In this document: positions 1 to 10,882 of the stretch, piece by piece
Layout: each line of letters begins with the position of its first letter
How positions within the stretch are numbered: position 1 is the stretch's first letter
Assembly: GCA_018398805.1 (NCBI GenBank)
Contig: JAGFBZ010002557.1
Span: forward strand, 139,501 to 203,500
Source of the DNA: Hirundichthys speculiger
Taxonomy: Eukaryota; Chordata; Actinopteri; Beloniformes; Exocoetidae
DNA: 64,000 nt
Reading direction: 5' to 3'
Made by a program: the position numbers and the translations under genes
Notes under the pieces: generated by a model
Databases searched by the model: none
The model's input: only the letters and a program-made list of their open reading frames with translations
Told to the model about the DNA's origin: nothing

Positions 1-480
1 TAAAGTAGACAGAATCAGCACTTGTGTAGCCGTCAATGTTGATCTGTTTGTTGTCGAAATGACAGGAATGTAACTTGGAATATCTTGTGGGGTTCAGCAG
101 GTCGACATGCTTCTCTGTCTTGTTCTTCCCCTCATGCAAAATCAGTGTTTCCCATTTTCTCTGCGCAGAGCTCTTTCAGCCACTTTACCCATCTCATGTC
201 AGCCATTGCAGGGATAGATGGGTAGTATCTTCACTTTGGATTGATGCGATTTACACTCCGCAGCATCGCAGTAGTCGTTTTAAAAGTAGAAAATAACATA
301 AAATGCATGATCTCTGTCACTTGTTCTGGTTTATTGCTTTTTTTTTTAACGGTAGTGGTAGTGTCCACAAAAAGTCCTGAATGCAATGCGTTATAATTGG
401 TGCTGCAACCTTGCAGATAAATATAGCAGCATTTTTATGGTACTCAGGAAGCCTCTGTTGTTGATAAAACATATTCAAAA
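1..480 (-). repeat. Dispersed repeat R1, copy 1 (decayed THAP-like coding remnant)
   Basis: This stretch aligns by eye along most of its length with 15506-16015 and 45105-45610, including shared blocks around the 'gacaggaatgtaacttgg' region, 'atgcaatgcgtta' and 'atggtactcaggaagcct'. It is cut by the left edge. On the minus strand a broken frame contains CDAAECKSHQSK and, further on, RYSKLHSCHF. The spacing of an early Cys pair and a late C-x2-H-F is that of a THAP (C2CH) zinc finger. It has several stops and frameshifts, so it is a relic. It lies in the intron 3 side of the eif2b4-like gene. Confidence 0.6.
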
Positions 481-684
481 CAATGGTATAAGATCAGTAC
501 TCAGTATTGGCCAATACCCAAAACCCAGGTATTGGAATCAGTAATGAAAAGAAAAGAAAAGGTAACTGGAACATTCCTAATTTATATTTGCAATCCAAAT
601 ACATTTTCCAGCATTTTGATTTTTGCACAACAATCCAAGAAAAAGAAAAAACAAAGAAGAGCGCCTTGGTGACATAATACACAC

Positions 685-1439
685 CTTTCTGTGTTGTGGA
701 TTGCATTGGAGGCTGGATAGCAACAGCACTTGGACTGACTGGTGTCTTTTCTTTCCCACTTTCCTGAGAAGACTTGCCATCTTTCTTCTCTTTGCTTTTC
801 CTATGCTGTTTCTTCTCTTTCCTCAGGCGCTGTTTCTCCTCTTTGGTCAGCTCTTTGCCTTCACTCTGTTCATTTACATTGAGTTAAACGAAGACCAAGT
901 AAACCCACTAATTGAACCAGATTATTAAACTTCTGCGAGACAATAGAAAAGTATATGGCAAGAAAAATACTAACCTTCGCTCTTTCAATGTCATCCGTCC
1001 TGCCAGGCCCATCTGTGAGACAAGTAGTGGATAATGACATGAGTGACAGTAGATCAGCGGGCGGACACTCCTGCTGTCAAGATGATGCACTGAACTTGTC
1101 CAGTTTGGAATACGCCACACCAGTCACAGAAACCTCTTTCTTACACCATCTTCATTAAATGATGGTACTTTAATTCTCTATTCGTTTAAAACTACTCAAA
1201 AAATGATGCAACACCATCACGACGTCTGCCGTTAAACTACACTGTGCTAACGGTAGCAGTACTCGCATGTGGAAATTAACATTGCTTTAAGCCAAAACTG
1301 CAACTCCTAAAACCAGAATCATGAGCACAACATTATTCTTATTTTCATTTATCTCAAAGAATGAAAAATACTTTGAAAATAAAATAAAGCCGAGCTGTTA
1401 CACTCTCTAAAACTCACCTGTCACTCCACTCTCAGCCAT
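685..1439 (-). CDS. eif2b4: eIF2B delta subunit, N-terminal coding exons (partial)
   Basis: Three minus-strand coding exons join in phase: 1418-1439 (starts ATG, encodes MAESGVT plus one base, donor GTGAGT), 975-1012 and 865 down to 685 (donor GTGTGT). The product starts MAESGVTDGPGRTDDIERAK and continues into a very basic stretch containing LTKEEKQRLRKEKKQ, then a Ser/Pro-rich linker. The LTKEEK..LRKEKKQ block matches what I recall of the disordered, lysine-rich N-terminus of vertebrate eIF2B delta, part of the decameric guanine nucleotide exchange factor for eIF2 in the cytosol. The catalytic-core-like fold would be encoded further left, outside the window. No further exon is visible in positions 1-684. 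The identification rests on a low-complexity N-terminus, so it is likely but not certain. Confidence 0.72.
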
Positions 1440-1616
1440 CTTTACGACACTGCTTCACTTCCTCTGCTACTGCAGAAACTACCGGCACCTAAACTTTACA
1501 GCGCCCCCTGGTGAGGCGAAAATGAACTGAATCTGCAGTGCAGTACTTTCATTGCAGCTGAAAGATCCCAATATTAAAACGGTGCTCAGCACCACTTAGA
1601 TCAGAGTGGACTGCAA
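1440..1616 (-). promoter_or_regulatory. 5' flank of the eif2b4-like gene
   Basis: Sequence directly upstream of the minus-strand ATG at 1439. It has a few CpGs (around 1480-1520) and no clear TATA box, as expected for a housekeeping gene. The transcription start cannot be placed. A pentanucleotide repeat begins immediately beyond it. Confidence 0.3.
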
Positions 1617-1617
1617 T

Positions 1618-1783
1618 AAAAATATAATATAATATAATATAATATAATATAATATAATATAATATAATATAATATAATATAATATAATATAATATAATAT
1701 AATATATAATATAATATGATATGATATAATATAATATAATATAATATATGATATGATATGATATAAATATTATATAATATGAC
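1618..1783. repeat. (TAATA)n pentanucleotide microsatellite
   Basis: About 165 bp of nearly perfect five-base repeat (aatat aatat ...), with the right third interrupted by tgata variants. It creates spurious open frames made of Tyr/Ile repeats on the minus strand. Confidence 0.97.
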
Positions 1784-1809
1784 AAATAAACAATGACTAA
1801 AACACAGTT

Positions 1810-2155
1810 GGCAGCACGGTGGCTTGGTGGTTAGCACTGTTGCCTTACAGCAAAAAGGTTCCTGGTTCAAACCTCGGCAGGGGCCTTTCTGTGTGGAGTT
1901 TGCATGTTCTTCCTGTGCTTGTGTGGGTTTTCTCCGGGTAATCCAGCTTCCTCCCAAAGACACGCATGTTAGCTTAATTGGTGGTTCTTATTTGTAAATG
2001 ACTCCCATAGGGGTGATTGTGAGTGTACATGGTTGTTTGTCGATATGTGGCCCTACGATGGACTAGAGACCTGTCCAGGGTGTACCCCTGCCTTTTGCCC
2101 AAAGAGAGCTGGGAGAGCATAGGATTAAGTGGGCATAGATAATGGATGGATGGAT
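1810..2155 (+). repeat. tRNA-derived SINE family A, full-length copy
   Basis: Starts ggcagcacggtgg, has a pol III A-box-like segment (tggttagcactgttgcc) and a B-box-like segment (ggttcaaacctc), then the familiar fish body (ctttctgtgtggagtttgca; ctgtccagggtgtacccctg) and ends in repeated atgg units. Related copies in this window are at 29911-30260 (+), 44556-44680 (+, 3' part), 50633-50705 (+, fragment) and 37868-38030 (-, 3' part). The family is common in teleost genomes; I do not assign a database name. Confidence 0.85.
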
Positions 2156-2163
2156 AAAATGAA

Positions 2164-2276
2164 GTCATCCTCATTACTCATCTCCCAAATTATCACATAA
2201 ATCTGCATTGTTTTTCTGACCACATCATCTAAACTAAGCTCTGATTTAGAACCCTCTAAACCCTGCAATTTAAATT
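2164..2276 (+). repeat. Short direct repeat R5, copy a
   Basis: About 110 bp that aligns with 5425-5533 in the same orientation: both contain gtcatcc..gttactcat-type sequence, tttttctgaccacatcat and a gatttag/gattta..ccctcta run. The two copies lie either side of the Tc1-like element at 3059-4671. Origin unknown. Confidence 0.6.
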
Positions 2277-3058
2277 ACCAGTCCCTCTTTTCATTTACAG
2301 AAGCACTCTGTTAATGTCCTGATTAAAAAATATATAAATAAAATCAGGAAAATGTTTTTTAAAAGTAATAGTATAACATTCCTTCCCTTGGGAATGTCAT
2401 ACGTATTTAATAATTAAAAGATCTTCATTCATGCATTGATCCAAAAGCAGGATTGCTGCAGTTGTGTGAGCTGGAGCTCAATTTGAACTGCTTTATCCAA
2501 CAGCAGTGAAAATCACAACCTTTATCACTTCTTCTAACCTAAGTTCCCCTCACCACACTTTGCACAACACCAACTAGGGTTCCCCAAAGAACACCCTGTT
2601 TGGGGGTTTATAGTACTCCTTCCTGCTACCCTGCAAAGACCATTTTCTCCACATAATAACCAGAACAAGGAGAACCAATGTAAGCTGAGGACACCAGACT
2701 TCTTGCGCTCTCTTTTTCTAAAATTTCTTGCATATTATTTGTTGGTTAATGTCTTTTTTTTCCTCTTTAAATTCTATGTTTCATACTCTGAAGACAGCAG
2801 AAATGCCAGAGCAGTGTATAAATCAATGATGTAGGTTGCTGCTATTCTCTTTCAGAAATAAATCTATCATTCTGAGAAATAGATAATGGAACATATTTTG
2901 ATGATGTTTTTCAATGTATATGCCACGTGAGATGTTTTGTGATCCAGCACTCGCAATTTCTATGTAGTTTTCTAAATCATTGGCAAAGTAGATGCTGACT
3001 TTTTGTCAGTTAATTGACAAACAGGTTTATTGTTTAATTTCCACACTGCAGTCAAATA
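2277..3058. other. Unique AT-rich intergenic sequence
   Basis: No reading frame, repeat or RNA signal that I can support. It ends at the TA dinucleotide 3057-3058, the likely target of the Tc1-like element. Confidence 0.5.
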
Positions 3059-4671
3059 CAGTGCCTTGCGAAAGTATTTGGACCCCTTGAACTTTTCAAC
3101 ATTTTGTCCACATTTCAGGCTTCAAACATAAAGATATAAAATTTTAATTTTTTTTGGTCAAGAATCAACGAGTGAGGACACAATCGTGAAGTGGAACGAA
3201 ATTTATTGGAAATTTTAAACTTTTTTAACAAATAAAAAACTGAAAATTGGGGCGTGCAATATTATTCGGCCCCCTTGCGTTAATACTCTGTAGCACCCCC
3301 TTTTGCTGCCAGTCTCTTGGGGTTTGTTTATCAGTTTTTCATATCCAGAGACTAAATTCTTGTCCATTCTTCTTTGCGAAACAGCTGGAGCTCAGTGAGG
3401 TTGGATGGAGAGCGTTTGTGAACAGCAGTCTTCAGCTCTTTCCACAGATTCTGGACTGGATTCAGGTCTGGACTTTGACTTGGCTGTTCTAACACCTGGA
3501 TACATTTATTTGTGAACCGTTCCATTGTAGATTTTGTCTTTATGTTTTGGATCATTGTCCTGTTGGAAGATAAATCTCTGTCCCAGTCTCAGGTCTTCTG
3601 CAGACTCCAACAGGTTTTCTTCCAGAATGGTCCTGTATTTGGCTCCATCCATCTTCCCATCAATTTTAACCATCTTCCCTGTCCCTGCTGAAGAAAAGCA
3701 GGCCCAGACTATGATGCTGCCACCACCATGTTTGACAGTGGGGATGGTGTGTTCAGGGTGATGAGCTGTGTTGCTTTTACACCAAACATATCGTTTTGCA
3801 TTGTGGCCAAAAAGTTGATTTTGGTTTCATCTGACCAGAGCACCTTCTTCCACATGTTTGGTGAGTCTCCAGGTGGCTTGTAGCAAACTTTAAACAAGAC
3901 TTTTTATGGATATCTTTGTGAAATGGCTTTCTTCTTGCCATTCTTCCATAAAGGCCAGATTTGTGCAGTGAATGACTGATTGTTGTCCTATGGACAGACT
4001 CTCCCACCTCAGCTGTAGATCAGTTCATCCAGAGTGACCATGGGCCTCTTGGCTGCATCTCTGATCAGTCTTCTCCTTGTTCCAGATGAAAGTTTAGAGG
4101 GACGGCCGGGTCTTGGTAGGTTTTCAGTGGTCTGATACTCCTTCCATTTCAATATGATTTCTTGGCCAGTGCTTCTTGAGGCGTTTAAAATTTGGGAAAT
4201 CTTTTTGTATTCACATCCAGCTTTAAACTTCTTCACAACAGTATCTGGGACCTGCCTGGTGTGTTCCTTGGTCTTCATGATGCTCTCTGAGCTTTAAACA
4301 GAACCCTGAGACTATCACAGAGCAGGTGCATTTATACGGAGACTTGATTACACACAGGTGGATTCTATTGATCATCATCAGTCATTTAAGGACAACATTG
4401 GATCATTCAGAGATCCTCACTGAACTTCTGGAATCAGTTTGCTGCACTGAAAGTAAAGGGGCCAAAGAATACTGCACGCCCCACATTTTTTTTTTTTTAT
4501 TTGTTAAAAAAGTTTAAAATATCCAATAAATTTCGTTCCACTTCATAATTGTGTCCCACTTGTTGTTGATTCTTGACAAAAAATTTAAATTTTATATCTT
4601 TATGTTTGAAGCCTGAAATGTGGCAAAAGGTTTAAAAGTTCAAGGGGGGCAAATACTTTTACAAGGTAAAG
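3059..4671 (-). mobile_element. Tc1-like DNA transposon, complete but dead
   Basis: About 1.6 kb bounded by long inverted repeats. The left end reads CAGTGCCTTGCGAAAGTATT next to a TA (3057-3058); the right end is the degenerate complement (ttacaaggtaaag, to 4671). The matching inner parts run roughly 3059-3250 and 4490-4671 (shared blocks: gcttcaaacataaagatata; gaagtggaacgaaatttatt). A single minus-strand transposase relic lies between them. Ends and coding region match a Tc1-like family that is widespread in fish and other vertebrates. The right-hand TA has mutated. Confidence 0.95.
3280..4278 (-). pseudogene. Tc1-like transposase pseudogene
   Basis: Starts at ATG 4278 (MKTKEHTRQVPDTVVKKF), with an N-terminal paired-like helix-turn-helix region and the GRPS-type linker (RPGRPSKLS), and ends at TAA 3280-3282. 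The frame is broken at least three times: near 4009, near 3890 and after DNDPKH near 3545. Of the DD34E catalytic triad, the first Asp is visible in WSDETK and the second in DNDPKH, but the third position reads PVQNLW where the family has Glu, so Glu has become Gln. Together with the frameshifts this copy cannot make active transposase. Confidence 0.93.
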
Positions 4672-5424
4672 AATTAAAAAGTGGTTGAAGGAAAAGATCA
4701 CACTCCAATAAAATCCAAGTCCCTTACATTTGCAGTTAGGTACAATCAATACATTTACTAAATCATATTCCACCACTGCTTGTATTTTAATAACTTCATA
4801 AAATGTACTATATATCTATTTAAATATCACTTTTCTTTTTTTGTTTCAATTATTACGACAGTATTACGACAGTATTACGACAGTTAGTATGTTAGTTCTC
4901 ATCTGTGCTGTCACTGTAAACAGTCCTTAAATCTTCCCAAATAACTGCTTTTTGAAGGATAACAGTATTTACGCACTAGAAATTGTATTTTTTCCCTTCA
5001 ATCTCTAATCGCTAAATCATTTTGAGCTGTATTTTAACTACAAGCTCTTTTCTACTCTTTCATGGCATTAGATTTTCTTAATTTACATAACAAGATTTTG
5101 GAAGTATTAATCATCTGCATTTACGGAGTTACAAAGTAGGGGCTCTGTTTCTTTAAAGATTTAAATGTGATGCAAGTGGCCATGTAATAATCCATGTCTA
5201 AAGACTTTATTTGTCTGGATCATGGTGTTTTCTTTTCACAGGGTACCATCAAAATGTCGGACTGGGGTTACAATGATCTTGTTTCATTCTGTATAATCCA
5301 GCACAAATTCTCAACATTGAATGCATCATGGGTGCTATCCATGGTACTGAATTCTCTGGCCTGGACCCAGCGGGTTCTGTCAGATTGGTGGGAGGACATT
5401 CTATACGTTTTCTGGGATAAACCT
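4672..5424. other. AT-rich intergenic sequence with an 11-bp tandem repeat
   Basis: Mostly featureless. Three head-to-tail units of tattacgacag lie at about 4851-4886. An open plus-strand frame of 128 codons starts at 5194 and runs to 5580, across R5 copy b, but it shows no recognisable domain and its composition is ordinary; I do not call it a gene. Confidence 0.45.
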
Positions 5425-5533
5425 GTCATCCCCGTTACTCATCAACTTAATTATCAACTACAACTGCACTGCTTTTCTGACCACATCATTTACTTAATTC
5501 TGATTTATTGCCCTCTAAGCCTTGTAATTGAAT
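5425..5533 (+). repeat. Short direct repeat R5, copy b
   Basis: Aligns with 2164-2276 (same orientation). See that entry. The copies differ at roughly one base in four or five by eye, so the duplication is old. Confidence 0.6.
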
Positions 5534-5745
5534 GGCCAGTGAAAAATTTCTCTGGTCTTAGCAGATGGACTAGTGCTTAATTTTGTCTGCATATCAACAT
5601 GCATAGATTCTATTATGGGTCAGTGGCAGATAAGGTTTGTTTATTGTAGATGTAAGAAAATGAGGTTCATACTTTTTAAAAGAATGTGAGCAAATGTAAA
5701 TAGTGGAATGTAAAGGAGTCAACACTGTACTTTTGTCAGTCATCC

Positions 5746-5763
5746 TTTATTTGTTATTTTATT
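5746..5763 (-). other. Polyadenylation signals of the 61-aa gene
   Basis: Two AATAAA hexamers on the minus strand, at 5746-5751 and 5758-5763, about 150 bp past the stop codon at 5914. Well placed to end the transcript of the small gene to the right. Confidence 0.6.
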
Positions 5764-5913
5764 AAAAACACATTTCTATACAGGAAACAGCAAATATAGA
5801 AAAAGAGTGGAAGCAACTATACATAAACTACAGATAATCTCTGTATTTCACCAGAAATACTGCCTTGGACGTCTTTGCAAATAAGAATTTTCTGGAAAAT
5901 AAAATAAAATAAG

Positions 5914-6290
5914 CTATGATGCCACTGTGTCTTTGACTCCAAGCTGACAGAATTCACAACGCAGTAGCTGGTTGAAGGGGACCAAACCTCTCTGAAACAC
6001 CTGACTTGGTTCCGTTTGACCAGCCACAGCAAGGCGAGTTGCTTCAGCTGCAAAAGAGAGCAGGAGCAGGCATGCAGTGAGGAAGAGGGGTGGAAGACAT
6101 AAAGAAAAAGTGGGAAAGAGATGAAAATGGAAAGTGGGTGCTGGCAGGATGTTAAGTCCCCCTCAGTGCTGCCAAATGAAATTAACACTGAATATAATAG
6201 GTGAGTCAGGCAGTTACGACACAGTATGTGTGTGTTACCAAGCAGATAGTTCCTTTTTAGAGGTCTGGGAATCCTGACAGCCAGTGACAT
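5914..6290 (-). CDS. Small two-exon gene, 61-aa protein of unknown function
   Basis: Exon 1 is 6239-6290 (ATG, 17 codons plus one base, donor GTAACA); exon 2 is 5914-6047 after a pyrimidine-rich acceptor (CTCTCTTTTGCAG), stop TAG at 5914-5916. The phase-1 join gives a 61-residue product starting MSLAVRIPRPLKRNYLL and ending QLLRCEFCQLGVKDTVAS. It is basic at the N-terminus, has a single CxxC pair (CEFC) near the C-terminus, and no transmembrane segment or clear signal peptide; the Arg/Lys-rich, acid-free start would be compatible with mitochondrial import. The 191-bp intron, good splice sites, clean stop and two downstream AATAAA signals make a real gene plausible. I do not recognise the family. 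A longer unspliced minus frame also covers this region. Confidence 0.55.
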
Positions 6291-6572
6291 CTTCTCACTT
6301 CCTTCCACAGCCAGCCTACATGCGCAAACTTTCACCCTCGGTGACAGCTCCTCATCTCTGTCCTCCCTCCCCGCTTCCTTTTTTGAGTTCTGCGGTTGCT
6401 ATAATGGGTGACAGCTGTGCTCTGTCAATCCCGCTTGACTGTCAGCAGTTGGAGCAGGGCAGGAATTTTTCAAGAAGTCCCTGAGACCCGATCGGTGGCC
6501 CTCGGAGTAATGCTAACTGTACACGTGCCTGAGCTGAAGGAGAGGGAACAGGCCTTTCACCTGTTGTCCTGC

Positions 6573-6596
6573 CACACACACACACACACACACACA
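6573..6596. repeat. (CA)n microsatellite
   Basis: About twelve CA units, followed by a short gcgcgc run. Confidence 0.95.
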
Positions 6597-6624
6597 TGCA
6601 CGCGCGCACCATGAACTCTGACAA

Positions 6625-7896
6625 CCCCCTCCCATCTCATAAAACAGACAAAGACACACTCAGGCGACAGTGATGAATAAAAGTCAGAGTTGGAAAGCTT
6701 TAAAAAAAAAATAAAGTGACATGAGAAAAAAATCAGGTGTAATTGATGCTCAAGTCCCCCTGAAACCACACACTTCCTTACATTCCATAAGTGGTGTATT
6801 AATATGGGGATATAAGGAAGCATGTCGTCACAAGGGGCAACAACTGGATTCATGGCTCCTCGGACACAAAGCACCCTTTCACAGCCACGGACGAAGAGTA
6901 GCGGGAACAACTGGCTAAATAATGGTTAACTGTGACCAAGTGAGAGGAGAGGAGCTCTGGGAACACGTGATGACGGCTTCAGTCACAAATGTATAAATAT
7001 TGTCTTAATAAAGGAGGGAATTTCAAGTCTTGACCAAGCAGAAGGAGGACTTTTCTCTGGATTGAACAAAATCAATGTTGGGTTAAAATAACCTGTGGAT
7101 TCAGCGCTCAAATGCTAACATGATGATGATGGTGATGATGATGAGACTGTTTGAAAAACTCTGCAGACATGAGGTCACATTCTGTTTCATTTAATGAATG
7201 ATATGACATAACAGCTTTTTTTTTTTTTTTTTACCTCCAAAGTTATGTCAAGTGATATTATTATTACATAATAAATACAAATAATGTCAGAAACAGGTTT
7301 ATTGAAAACACATTTTACTCACTTTCAGTCCGTTTGGCCTCCTCTTCCAGTTTTCCTTGCATTGGGTAGCCAGGGCTTGAGATGAAGGCCAGAGCTTTCA
7401 TAATCATCTACGGTGGCTTATGGGATCGATCTAACCACTGCTATGTTAACCAGCTCCAAAGCCAATGGCCATTAAAAAAGACTAGCCCATCTACTGTAAT
7501 TAGGCTGTGATTGTTCTTCTTTGGGACACATTTCGAGGCACAAAATATCCTCATCCCTTCCTGTGTCGCACCTCGGTTTCCCCTCAGCTGACAGAGGTGT
7601 CAGGCTCTGGCACGTTCTGTTGTTTCTATTTAATAAAACTGAGGGAAAGCAGGCTAACAACTGGTCTGACACCTGATTGTACTTACTGTGCTACAGGTTA
7701 AGGAAATGTTAAGTTAAAAAAAAAAAAAAAAAAAAAAAAAGGACAAAGGCTTCTAGTCTGAAATTGAATCAAGATTTTAGGCTGAAGAAATGAATTTTTG
7801 TCTCTGTTGAAAACACTAAATTTACTTTACATAAAAAAATACAATAAATTACAATTAACTTTACATTTAAATGTAAAATTATGATTAGATTAATTC
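6625..7896. other. Intergenic sequence, partly CNE-like, with poly-A tract
   Basis: No gene. 7330-7680 is mixed-composition, repeat-free sequence resembling vertebrate conserved non-coding DNA, but conservation cannot be tested here. A (GATGAT)-rich patch is at 7117-7143, a T tract at about 7217-7233 and an A tract of over twenty bases at about 7717-7740. Confidence 0.4.
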
Positions 7897-8529
7897 ATGT
7901 TATACATAAAAAAATTGAAAGTCAGACCAACCTTACTCTTTTTCCCTGAAGCTGTCCTTTACTTTGTTCCAGCCAACTCATCTCAAACTAACCCTCCTCT
8001 TTCTGAGTACTGCTCTCCTGCTTTCAACCATCCTCCTCAGTATCTTGCTGGTGGATTGTGCCCAGAACAGGCCTTGCAGGCCGGCCTTTTCTATCCCCAC
8101 CAGGAGTGGCCCCCCTCCAATGCGGCCTCCCACCTGTTGGTGTCCTTTAGAAGCCCCGGGCCTCTCCTGCGCCTCCTGTCCGGCCCAATCAGGGCCCTGA
8201 CAGGGGGGAGCCAGCCTGTGAAATCACACCTCTCAGCTGTTCACACTGGGCTTGAGACACCCTACACCCATGCAGCTCCTCTGTTCGGCCCCCCGCCCCG
8301 CCTCACCCTGCCCCTATTTTACACCGAATGTCAATGGCTCCTTTTTGGAGGAGGTAGAAAGAGAAGAAACAAGAAAGCAACTGCAAGATGGGCGTGTTTT
8401 ACTGGATTTTTGGGGGGTACCGTCCCGGCAGCAGTCACAGCAGGCTGGGAGTCACAGCTGAGGCCAAGTGTGACTTTCATCCTGCGTCAGTGTATCATTA
8501 ACAGTCTCGAAAAAAGATGTTCATTGTGA
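7897..8529 (+). other. GC-rich block with a 210-codon open frame, probably non-coding
   Basis: The longest open frame of the window, starting at 7897 (210 codons), but at least two other plus frames are also open here (7964-8200, 8252-8461). That is expected from stop-poor GC-rich sequence rather than from coding. The translation is Pro/Leu-rich without a domain I know. The stretch stands out from its AT-rich surroundings and could be an unmasked conserved element or an exon; splice sites do not support an obvious gene. Confidence 0.35.
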
Positions 8530-8929
8530 TCAATGTCATGAAAGTGGCTTAATCATTTTGAGTAATCAGATGATGACTTTTATGGGTCGGTCACGTTATC
8601 ACAACATACCAAAGATGATAAATAATTCGGTAAATTGCAACATTAACTTCCATCCACAAAGCAAAGGAAACAATATGCGTGAAAAAAAAGCAATGATTTT
8701 GTCCCCAATAATGAGACGGTCACCTTAAATCAAGACTGAACATAAAAGAAACCTGTTGTGTAGGATGGAAGATTAAAAAAACAAACAAAGAAACAAAAAA
8801 AAAACTGAAAAAGGCCAAGAAAATCTACAATCAGAGTATGCATGACAATTTATCTTCTCCAAAAGCACATTAAACAGATATTCTGAATATATGACAGTTC
8901 TGAAGCATCTGTATGGCCACACAGCTATG

Positions 8930-9860
8930 ACCAATATTATATGGAGTGAGCTCAGGGGTTCATTTTCCTCTGCAGCAAGCACAAGCCTCCACTAAGGTCA
9001 ACACCTGTGTTCTAAAATCAGCAGCAGGGTTGGGTGTGATTGGAACCCGGGCCTCATTCACAGAAAGCTCGAGCTCAGAGAGGGGGGCTTATATTGAAAC
9101 CCAACGCTGTCGCTATTTTCGAGGCACTCGTCCTCCACAAATAGCATCCCTGCCACATCTTTTGTAGCTCCCGTTTTTCTCCGCCGCAGGATGTTGGCTA
9201 AATTTGACAGTTGTTCAATATTTCCCGTGGCCCCTAGCCAGGGTGTATCACAAATGCAACATTTCCACTAATGTCCGCTATGCGCCGAGGCCTTGCCAGT
9301 TATATCTGGTCGCTGGGAACATCAGATGCCTTCTGTTGTTGAGGGGATTCTTGGTCGCCAGCACCGGACACGTTGTCCCTCTTCGTGGGACAACTGATCA
9401 CTGTCACATAGCCGCTCGAAGGCCTCTCGTCTAATCATCTGTTTCTCCTTCATCATGTGTCCTGCATCGTGCGACAGGGCTCATCTTACACGGTGCTTTG
9501 TTTCACCTCTCAACCCGCCATTTTTATTCATTTCAGGTCTGGTGATTATTTCACAGGTTTGAATCAACTCCTCAGAATAAGATGAGTCCTAGCTCAAGAA
9601 CAATTAAGCCAGAACGGGAGAAGGACATCGGGGCATGTTGAGCGGCTGAGCTTCTCAACAAACTTGGCCAATGAGGTTATTTTTATCCTGTGTTCACATA
9701 CCGGGGCCCCCCCATTTACTAATCACTTTGTTCCCCTCTGTAATGTCCACCTGCCCGCTCTCAATGTCCAATTGCTTCTGGGGAGGTCACAACACACTTC
9801 TCTTGGCATGAGGAAATAAAGTCCCGCGGGATAACAGGTAGAAGTCGGACTGACTCACCT
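8930..9860. other. Unique, CNE-like sequence block
   Basis: Moderately GC-rich, repeat-free sequence with no supported reading frame. Its texture is that of conserved non-coding elements near vertebrate developmental genes. That is an impression, not a measurement. Confidence 0.3.
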
Positions 9861-10820
9861 CAGAGCAGTTTCTTCATCAGTGGATAGCATGGAATTCTCT
9901 GGTATAAATAAACTGGCAGCTGACGGCAGACCAGGACCCCCACATGCACGGATAGGACTACCTCACAGATTAACCCCATCTTCTGACAGGAAACTCCCTC
10001 CAGGAGACAGTCTTAACCTTATAGGTTACGTTAAATGATGACGTAAGGGTTTTACGTGTTAAAAGGGAGCTTATACTCTCAAATGATGTCTATAAAGTTA
10101 ATTAGAGGAGGAATACTGGTATTTCTGCATTTTTATTTAAATAAAGCATGAGTGAAAAAAATCACATTTTAAATAAGAAAAAGGAACAGCAACGCTTTTA
10201 CCAACACACCAATAAGTGCAAGCGGTCTGATAATCCGGACAAAGACAAGACAGTACCCTGTAGCTGACTCATTACGTGGCCTGGCATTAATGCCACTCTC
10301 TGTCCTTCCCTAGGCACACCAGTTGCCAAGACTGAGGTTGACACAGCTGTCGAAGGCAGCAGAGTCCCGTGTGGTCAAGCAGTGGAGCGAAAAGGTTGAA
10401 GGTCAGCAGCATTTAGGCGAACAGAGAGAACAGGTGACGGAGAGGTGAAGCAAACTCACTCACGTGACTCACAGAGGGGACAGAGGTATTAAAACGACTG
10501 CTTTGAGGTCATTAGATTCAGGCCTGAACTTGGACTGATTAGTGAATGAGCCCAGGATGCAGAAGCTCAGAGGTCCAAGGAGTTTTATGACTGAAGTCGA
10601 GTTTATGATGGTGAAACAGACACAGCAGCTCAAGGAGAACAGCAAGAGGGATACAAGACAAAAGATTTAGGTTGAATATGAAAGTAATTAATATGAGACA
10701 CATAATATAACCTGATCTGGAACAAAATGATGTACATTAGAAACAATGAAAATGTAGAACAGTAAAACAAATTGTAAATGCAACTGCCCTGAAAGAGATG
10801 CAAAGATGAGGCCACATGTC
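9861..10820. other. Intergenic sequence
   Basis: I see no gene, known repeat or RNA here. Confidence 0.4.
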
Positions 10821-10821
10821 C

Positions 10822-10882
10822 CCAAAATTGAATTTCCCCCTTGGGGGATTAATAAAGTAATTGAATTGAATTGAATTGAAAA
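10822..10882 (+). repeat. LINE 3' end (L2-like) with short tail repeats
   Basis: aatttcccccttgggggatt followed by aataaagt and attgaa repeats. The C-run/G-run hairpin followed by aataaagt is the usual 3' terminus of a fish non-LTR element. A minus-strand copy lies at 39346-39420. Confidence 0.7.

Noticed and set aside
623..928. 101-codon plus-strand frame
   Set aside because: It is the antisense shadow of eif2b4-like exon 3, which has good splice sites and a recognisable Lys-rich sequence on the minus strand.
1549..1963. Long minus-strand frames made of Tyr/Ile repeats
   Set aside because: They are translations of the (TAATA)n microsatellite and of SINE family A.
4851..4886. Tandem repeats as a possible CRISPR array
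   Set aside because: Three adjacent 11-bp units without spacers, in a vertebrate genome; a simple tandem repeat.
5817..6335. 172-codon unspliced minus-strand frame
   Set aside because: It reads through the intron of the two-exon model; the spliced phase-1 frame ends cleanly at 5914 and has better support.
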